64,000 nucleotides of DNA from Diadema setosum (taxonomy: Eukaryota > Echinodermata > Echinoidea > Diadematoida > Diadematidae). A program made the position numbers and the translations under genes. Of the stretch, positions 49,301-58,300 are shown one piece after another. The number at the start of each line of letters is the position of its first letter. The first letter of the stretch is position 1. Location of the stretch: positions 8,821,328 through 8,885,327 of the forward strand of contig CM067065.1 in the NCBI GenBank assembly GCA_033980235.1. Direction: 5' to 3'. Under the pieces are notes generated by a model. The model saw nothing but the letters and a program-made list of their open reading frames with translations, made no database searches and was not told the DNA's origin.

Positions 49301-52300
49301 TAGGCTGACAATGACAATATTGATACTGAAAAATATGTGTGTATTGTTTCTTCCAAAATGTAACAATGTTAAATTCAATACTAAGGCAATAAGAAAGAGC
49401 AATGGACTGGTGTGTGAAAATGAAATATCCCAATTCATTGTTATACAGTATAAAGTAAAAAGATATATACAGTTGTAGGTACATTGAAACTTACACGACA
49501 TCTAAAGAAAAAAAATGTAGTAGAAGACTTGACGGGTCTTTAAATGTACTTTGAAGGGTAACGTTTACAGATAGGCCCTGATCATCATGTAGTAATCACA
49601 CTGCAGTTTAGAGATAGAAAATGATACATGACCGAGTACAATGTACATTGATAAAGATTCCAGAAAGAAGGTAAAATTTGAAGAGGCGTCATATGAGCAA
49701 CAAAGAAGATAACTCAAGAGAGGAGAAAGATAAAGGTGTTGAAGTATGTGAAAATCTATCTTTACATCCTCGAAAATGAGAGTACAGATTTATTATGAAA
49801 ATTTGTGTGAATAGTTCATACAATGTACACATGCTAGGGATGACAAGAATGGTTCATCCTCAATTATTTGAAAATATACTTGGCATTTTATACTATCATC
49901 GCTAGCTCAAGTACCCTATCGACAATACATTGTACAATCGGATGAAATAAGTGCTATACTACATGACTGTAATAATGAGCCTTTTACAATCCAGTGTGAG
50001 GACAGACAGTTCACACTACTGGTGTGCTTCCTATGCAATCACAGCACGTATACTCCCCATATAATAGTCAAGAGGCATTTAATCCTAATTCTGCATAAAC
50101 TTGGCCCTCTAAAGAGGTGTGGACAATGTAGGCAGTTTAAGAAGTACATGTGTGGTCACCAAACAGGAGATTTGAAAAGTCAAACAAAGCTTAAGAAAAC
50201 AAACACCTCTGTGCTGCAGCTAAACAGGAAACACCTTACTATCTGTGTTTTATACTGTCCCAAGAGTTTGTGTATAAGTTTTTAAATCACATATTTTTGT
50301 TTATATTCTTCCTTATAGGGTCATGTCACCAGACAGAAGTAACACCAGCACCAAGACTTCAACAGCACTCTGCAGGATTCAGAATGGCATTCATCTCCGT
50401 GAAATGAAACATAAATAGGCATATGGATACATGCAATTACAATTAGTAATGTACTCCTGTGCGCAATGGATGAGAATGCTTCTGCTATTGCCATAGATGA
50501 ATGTGCTTATAGCTAGCGGTAGCAGTACCACTGCTCCTCAGGAACATTAGTATAAATGGCTCAATGTGATGTGGACATCATTTGTGTCAAATGATCATGG
50601 AAGCTATACATGAAGTATGGACAAAAAGTGCTAACAGACTTAAGTTAACAGTGTGGGATTCAAATTTCCTTGGCTTGTAAATAAACTGTCACATAATATG
50701 TTTTGGAAGCTAGATACTCTGTAAGTAGAATCACATCAGCTCAAGGCTTGCCTAAATTACTGCACTCAGCCCCATATTTTCATATGTGTATAAATACATT
50801 TTACTGGCCTGCCAAGCTGTACCAGAGAGAGAAGTATCCTTTTGTATATTTCTTCTGCCCCCCCTTTTTTTTTTGGGGGGGGGGTTGAAATGGTGCTCTA
50901 AATACATTTGAACTAGATGTATGTATTCAATAATATTTGTTTTGTTTTGTTTTTGTTTTTGTTTGTTTGTTTGTTTTTTTTTTGGGGGGGGGGGGCAGCC
51001 CAAAATTAATATCGCATTGTTTTGTGTGTTCTTTGTTGTTGTTTGTGTTTTTGTTTGTGTGTGTGTGACTGTGTGTGTGTGTGTTTGTGTGTAACAGGTG
51101 TCTAAGATGGTTTAGCCTGAAATTTTGGTGGCCAAAAAAGGAAATGAGTACTGGCCCAAAATAAGACCAACAAAACAATCTATTTTCTATGATAGTTGCT
51201 TGCTTTGGGGACAACAGATAACTTTTTTCTTTTAAATTAATGGTCCACAATTAATCAACCTAAAACCAGGCTAATGGGCCACAGTTAATTTTAGACCCTG
51301 CATACTGCATATGGACCTGCAAGCAAGAGTTACTTATCCTAACTTGGTTAAAAACTTTTGAGTACCTTTTTCTATTTCAGTGTTGAGTAATGTTATCGAC
51401 AGAGAATAACTCCACCACTTTCTGAGGCCACTTTAAACAAACTAAAAAAAAAAATACAGTTCAAGACTCTTCTTTTCTTAACAATCATGGATTCAATTTT
51501 CTCAGTACTCTTTTTGTACTGGAAATCAATTGAAATGTGCCTATCGCTTGACACGGTAAATTTGAAAAGTCTATTTATTTAGTGTATGTTGCTCCACATA
51601 TTAGAAGCTTCAGTTACACTGCATGCTTAATGCAGCCATGTAGACTGCGTCTGTGTGTGAAAGACAATATTATGAACCCTTATGTCTCCATCAATAACAT
51701 TTTTTTCAGCAATTAATTAAGACCATTTCTGAAAGACATCGAAATATAGAGCATGTAGTTGGCCTATTTCTTGCTGAATTGAGTAGTCTTTTTATACAAT
51801 TGATCATACAAATTGATTCATACAAATGAAGTGAGTATAGTATATGTATCACAGGCATGGCTGTTCTCTGATTTGAAAACTATTAAATTACATGCAATTT
51901 CATATATTTTTCTATATTGGTATAGGATTCCTTTCAAACAATTAAAAGTGTAGCATATCCCACGTAAATATGTCTGAACACCTATTACTATTTTTATGCA
52001 AACTATACATTACAATTCTTCGCAATAATTTTTGTTTCATTTTCTTTGCTGACGACACCTCTCACAAAAAGCTGGGAAGGTTCAGCAAAATCCAAACCTT
52101 GGCAGCTCGGCAGGTGCATCAAAAGCCGAACCATGGCAGCTCGGCAGGTTCGTCAAAAGCCGAACCTTGCCAGCTCGGCAGGTTTGTCAAAAGCCGAACC
52201 CTGGCAGCTCAGCAGGTTCGTCAAAAGCCGAACCTTGCCAGCTCAGCAGGTTCGTCAAAAGCCGAACCTGTACAGATTGGCAGGTTCGTCAAAAGCCGAA

Positions 52301-55300
52301 CCTTGGCAGCTCGGCAGGTTCGTCAAAAGCCGAACCTTGGCAGCTCTGCAGGTTCGTCAAAAGCCGAACCCTGGCAGCTTGGCAGGTTTGTCAAACGCCG
52401 AACCTGAGCAGCTCGGAAGGTTTGTCAAAAGCCGAACCCTGGCAGCTCGGCAGGTTCGTCAAAAGCCGAACCTGTACAGATTGGCAGGTTCGTCAAAAGC
52501 CGAACCTTGGCAGCTCGGCAGGTTCGTCAAAAGCCGAACCTTTACAGATTGGCAGGTTCGTCAAAAGCCGAACCTTGGCAGCTCGGCAGGTTCGTCAAAA
52601 GCCGAACCCTCGCAGCTCGGCAGGTTCGTCAAAAGCCGAACCTTGCCAGCTCAGCAGGTTCGTCAAAAGCCGAACCTGTACAGATTGGCAGGTTCGTCAA
52701 AAGCCGAACCTTGGCAGCTCGGCAGGTTCGTCAAAAGCCGAACCTTGGCAGCTCGGCAGGTTCGTCAAAAGCCGAACCCTCGCAGCTCGGCAGGTTCGTC
52801 AAAAGCCGAACCTTGCCAGCTCAGCAGGTTCGTCAAAAGCCGAACCTGTACAGATTAGCAGGTTCGTCAAAAGCCGAACCTTGGCAGCTCGGCAGGTTCG
52901 TCAAAAGCAGAACCTTAGCAGCTTGGCAGGTTCGTCTAGAGCCGAACCTTGCCAGCTTGGCAGGTTCGTCAAAAGCCGAACCTTGACAGCTCAGCAGGTT
53001 TGGCAGAAGACCAACATTGACATATCCAGCTGTGACTGATGCAATTCTGAAAGAAATGAAGGATAGATTTGTTAATTCCATTTTGTTTATGCCGAACCTT
53101 GCACCACAATTTAAGATTAAGATTTAAAATTTCGATCATTTGTAGACTGATTTTCCCATTTTTTGAGCACCTTTTTTTTAGCAAAATCAGTCTAATTTTT
53201 TAGACTAATGTAGAAAGTCTATTTCTGAAATAGAACGGGTTTACTCCTTCGCCATTTCTAACCCGATTTTGATTCCGTTTGCTTTATGTGATGGCACTAG
53301 GTGAGGGCTTCAAAACTTCTACACAGAATTTTGACCTTTGACTTCTTTGACCTTTGACCTTGATTTTTGACCTTTGACTTCTTTGACCTTTGACTTCTTT
53401 GACCTTTGACCTATATTGTACATTTTGCTACAAAATGCTACTCCTTTGCCATTTGTAACCGGATTTCAATTCCGTTTGCTTTAAATGATGGCACTAGGTG
53501 AGGGCTTCAAAACTTCTACACAGAATTTTGACCTTTGACTTCTTTGACCTTTGACCTTGATTTTTTTTACCTATATTGTACATTGGCTACAAAATGCTAC
53601 TCCTTCGCCATTTCTAACCCGATTTCGATTCCGTTTGCTTTATGTGATGGCACTAGGTGAGGGCTTCAAAACTTCTACATAGAATTTTGACCTTTGACTT
53701 CTTTGACCTTTGACCTTCATCTTTTTACCTATATTGTACATTTTGCTACTAAATGCTACTTCCGGCGGGGACATATATTACGCACCGCATAATTTCTACT
53801 TTTTGTCTCGCCCACCGGAGGTGAAGGCGAGACTAAGGGATCCAAATGGCGTCCGTCCGTCGTCCGTCCGTCGTCCGTCGTCCGTCCGTCGTCCGTCCGT
53901 CGTCCGTCCGTCGTCCGTCGTCCGTCGTCCGTCACAAATGTTAAAGTTTACCTGCAAGACTCTCTTATGATGCATAACTTGGTATCTGTTACAGCAATGG
54001 CAGCCACACTTGGGTGATAGAAGCACTAGGGGTATCTTCATGTTATGGTGTTGTCAGAGGTCATGTGATGATGTCAAAGGTCATTTGAGGTCATATATTA
54101 AAGATTATGTGCACGACTCTCTTTTCTATGTTAAAGTTTACCTGCAAGACTCTCTTTTGACAAATAACTTCACATAATTTGCTTGGATTACAACCTAACT
54201 TGGGTCATAGATGCACTAGGGGGACCTTCATGTTATGGTGCCGTTGGAGGTCACAGGATAAGGTCAAAGGTCATTTGAGGTCATACGTTAAAGTTTACTT
54301 GCAAGACTCTCTTATCACACGTAACTCGACACATGTTGCTACAATGGCAATCAAACTTGGGTGATGGATGCACTGTGGGTACCTTCATGTTATGGTGCCG
54401 TAAGAGGTCACATGATAAGGTCAAAGGTCATTTGAGGTCATACGTTAAAGTTTACTTGCAAGACTCTCTTATCACACGTAACTCAGCACATGTTGCTACA
54501 ATGGCAATCAAACTTGGGTGATGGTAGATGTCTCTTGGGAAGTTGAAGGTAACCACAAGGTCAAAGGTTACAGACAGGGGTCAACGAACTTTTTGGGCCC
54601 AATGTTAAGTTTTTAGGGCGCATTTCGTTTATGGCTCATAACTTTTGATCCCTTTGTCCGTTTGTGACCAAACTTGAATGGAAGATGTCCCTTGGGGAGG
54701 TGAAGGTCGTCACAAGGTCAAAGGTCACAGAAAGGGGTCAACAAATTTTTAGGGCCCAATGTTAAGTTTTTATGACGCGTTTCGATTATGGCTCATTACT
54801 TTTGATCCCTTTGTCCGTTTGTGACCAAACTTGGATGGTGAATGTCCCTTAGGGTGTTGAAGGTCACCACAAGGTCAAAGGTCATAAGCAGGTCAATTAA
54901 CTTGTGGAAGTTATAAAAAATATTAATTCCTTGTACGCGAATGGGCGAGACACAATTCGGCGATTGCCTTGTCCTTGTTTTATTTTGGGCCACCAAAATG
55001 TCAAATTTAAAGATTTTAATGGCCCAAATGAGCCACCAGAAAAAAATGGGAGTGTCAATCCCCTGTATAGCCCATTTATTCTGGAGTCAGAAATTGTCTA
55101 GTTGAGAATCTGCCTAACTTTTTTCTTTGTCCAGGTTACGGACTGCCCCTCAAAGGAATAACTCAAACTTGTGGAATCCATTTCACGTTGCATAGTTTAT
55201 CTTTGTGTTGTACATACACTGTATGTATATGACTGCGTAAATGCACACAAATACAGTGGTAGATTAGGAAAGTTTTATTACATTATGCAATGTCATGGTT

Positions 55301-58300
55301 AGATATCAGCTCCTTTTGTAGTTGAATGTTCACAATTTTTCAAGTGGTTGAACGTGAAACAGCTTGAATGCTGACCAAGCATTACCAGCTGTATGATTCT
55401 GTGCTAATTTTTTTCAGTAGGACTGGTGTGTTTTACTACGGGTTCATGAATAATGACAACATTTGCAGTGCTCAACGTGACCTTGAATTGAGCTGAAGCC
55501 CTCAAATTAAGCTTCCTTTGTTCATGATTTGCCAGTGCTGACAGCATCTTGGGGTCTTTGAACTACACTAGGCTTCGACTAGCTGGGTACCAGAGATTGC
55601 AAGCTCATTGTTGTTGTCTGTTTTTGTGGTTCCCCCATTCCTTTATCATGGCTCCAGGCGGTGACTCTGGACGGCACCGACGTGACACTGTGGTACAAGA
55701 TTGGCAGCGCCGCGGTGAAGCTGTACCAGCTGGCACTAGCCCGAGTGGCCTTCGAGCAGGGTCTCCGCTGCTCCAAACACCACTGGCCCTGCCTGGACAA
55801 CCTCTGTACCATCCTCTACGCCATCAATGACTATGTCAGTAAGTTTTCTCAAAGGCATGCTTTTCCTTTGACACAATTCATTTCTGCTCAGGTTTTCAGG
55901 AATTCATTTGTAATATTCTTGACATTGAGTATAGCTATAGTTAATCAAACCCATATAACATATGTATTCAAATGCGATGAAAAGTAGTAACAATGATTAT
56001 GATAAGTGTGCACATAACCTCTTTGATATGTTCATAACTATGTTAGTCCAAGTTATACGTGTCAGATAACATTCAATATTATACCATAGATTTTTCAAAC
56101 AATCCAGACAGATTGCTATCAGCGAATGAAAGTAGAAGTTTGGATGACATCCCACGTGGGTTTATATACAGTCACTTTCAATGCAGTCAAGTTTTGGCAG
56201 AATGAATTTGAATTCCAGTCAAACAGTTATGTTCCTATGCCTAGTAAATGCTTTGGGGGCATAAAGACCATTTGTGGATGACAGACTTCATCTGCAAATG
56301 CAAAACCACTCCTGCTCCCGGAAACATCAGGATTCTATAGAGGATTTAATTACTCAGATATGTGCTGTCTAATTTGGTATTACACTGTTTTAGCCTGTTA
56401 TATGCGCAGGCACTTATCTACATGCCAAGCTTTTTCATCTGCATTTAGTAATCCATCAAAACTTCAGCTAGGTATGGAGTTTAGGAAGCCCACTCAGGTG
56501 TAGCAATGTGTCTAAGTCCAACATAAAGGCTGTGATGACTCAATGTGGATTAGTAAGATTAGGCAATCTCTATCTATTGATGATGAGTTTCTAGACACCT
56601 TTTTCCAGTCAGAGGGAAAGCACTCATGTGTGCCATGCAGATTGGCGACAAAGAACAGTAAGGGTTAACCTGTCTTAGCTCCCTTTTCTTACTCTTCTTT
56701 TGTTTTAATCTTCTCACTACCATTCAGCTTGCCTGTATTATATCGCCCAGGCTCTTGAGAGAGACAGGTACTACATGAAAGGTAAGCCCACATAAATGCA
56801 ACAGCATATTCCAACACAAAGTACATGGGGCAGCAGACTGCTTAAAGGGATCGTATAGTTTTGGTTGAGACTTGATTTTAGATTTCTAACATTTTTTTGG
56901 GGGGGGGGTGGAGATAATGAGAAGCCTCTTATGAAATATGAAAGAGCATGTAATTCCTTGAGGAATTCAACATTTATTTTGATTAAAATTGGTTTTGAAA
57001 TGGCTGAGATATCCAAAACAGAGCGATTCTAATAAAGTGTTGGACCCACACTTTTTTATGATCGCTTTGTTTTACTTTGTTTTTTGATGTCCGTCATTCC
57101 AAACCCGCTTTTCATCAAATAAACTTTGAATTCCTTCTTAGGATGGTATGCTCTGTACTATTTCATAAGTGTTTCCTTGGTATCTTTGCAAAAAGTTAAA
57201 AGCTCATTTCTCATCTCCACCAATAATGTGCCATCCCTTTAAGCTAATTTCTTGCTCCGTTGCACCCTAAGTATGTCAAAGAAATCCGCACAGAAACCAA
57301 ATGGAGGATAACTGTCATGAGGATTGTATTTTTGGTGTCAGTTGGTCTTGACTACAATTACTTTCGTTCGTGGTGATGAATTTAAATTTCCCTGTCTCAG
57401 TATTAAAGCCAGTTCCCAATTAATGCATTATATGCACATTGGTACAAATGACCTTTCTTTTATTTTCTCAGTTGGTTTGTTTTTAGGCTCTTCACTCGAT
57501 TTCAAAACAGCATAATACATTTAAGCTTGCCTATGTAACAACTCATGGGACTCGTATTCAAACGAAGAGTGAACAAATGGCTTGTATGTAGATCAGGTGA
57601 CTAGAATGGTGTGTCAATGGACACTTTAGCAGGCATCCATTTCATTGTTTTGTAGTGAATGCATTAAGAACCTTGTCTATTTTTATATTGCCAGTTACAA
57701 GGCTTGCTGCTGTTAAGCGATGTGCTAGCAAGTATCATCAATATGGATTCCATGAATAATCATCACATCACGGATGCTTATCCCAGTGAATTTAAAAACC
57801 AACATGCCTGATTATACAAATGACCTTTTAGGCTCATGTGCAAAGTGGAATTGTGAACTGGCTCATATCTGAAATTTGTGAACAATAATTGCAACAGTTC
57901 CGAATTTCACTGATTACATTTGGCAACGTGGTAGATGTATCTATAAGTCTTGTTTTGTTGAACTTATGCCATATTGTCAAGTAAAGCTCTGTTTAAAGCT
58001 GCAAAATGCCAAAATACGTTGTCTAATGAGCCTTGTCTTCATGACATTTCCTGTTTTTTGTGTCTACGAAGGTTTAGCTCTTCGGGACCAGATTTACTCT
58101 GAGCAGCCATGTCTGAGAAGAGATTGCCTGGACCTTTTCAAACATTGGTGAGAATGGCAAACTATGTAGTGCTTAAACTTTATCAAACTCTTAAAAATTC
58201 TCACGATCCCATGTTAGGAATGCATGCATTTCAAGTTTGTGATTTGCCAGATCATGACATGCACACCTGTACATTTCTCCATTCAGTATTGTAATCCGTG

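Larger units (their letters stand above)
33313..53241. mobile_element. Giant 19.9-kb element with TIRs, subterminal hairpin satellites and 4-bp TSD
   Basis: Left end AACCCGTTCTATTCAAGAAA and right end, complemented, AACCCGTTCTATTTCAGAAA. About 250 bases are nearly identical in inverted orientation (33313-33565 with 52985-53241). The target duplication is TACT at 33309-33312 and 53242-53245; intact copies of the host repeat read ATGCTACTCCTTCG with a single TACT. Inside each TIR is a 34-bp satellite array. The core holds TTAA MITEs, two inverted pearl-like copies, a 2.5-kb satellite insertion and weak ORF fragments. Four-base duplications occur in Sola, Academ and Ginger elements, but no transposase is recognisable, so the superfamily is undetermined. 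Confidence 0.85.
32086..53800 (+). mobile_element. 'GTCCCCGCC' pearl-like tandem-repeat element, split by two insertions
   Basis: The head GTCCCCGCCGAACGAG...GGGGAC (hairpin, 32091-32120), (CCGT)/(GTGT) microsatellite and about 160-bp tandem units are on the left (32086-32667 and 33285-33312). The remaining units and tail GGCGGGGACATATATTACGC are on the right (53242-53800). Inside are a 617-bp MITE and the 19.9-kb element. Uninterrupted copies are 41510-42480 and, inverted, 48093-49241. Each unit carries ACCTTTGACCTTGA-type words. Confidence 0.85.

Noticed and set aside
52046..53039. Plus-strand open frames of 270 and 290 residues
   Set aside because: Same satellite in the other orientation. 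Overlapping frames encode the same cyclic peptide.
33313..53241. Polinton/Maverick identity for the giant element
   Set aside because: Size and TIRs fit, but the duplication is 4 bp and no protein-primed polymerase, retroviral-type integrase, packaging ATPase or capsid-like frames are visible.
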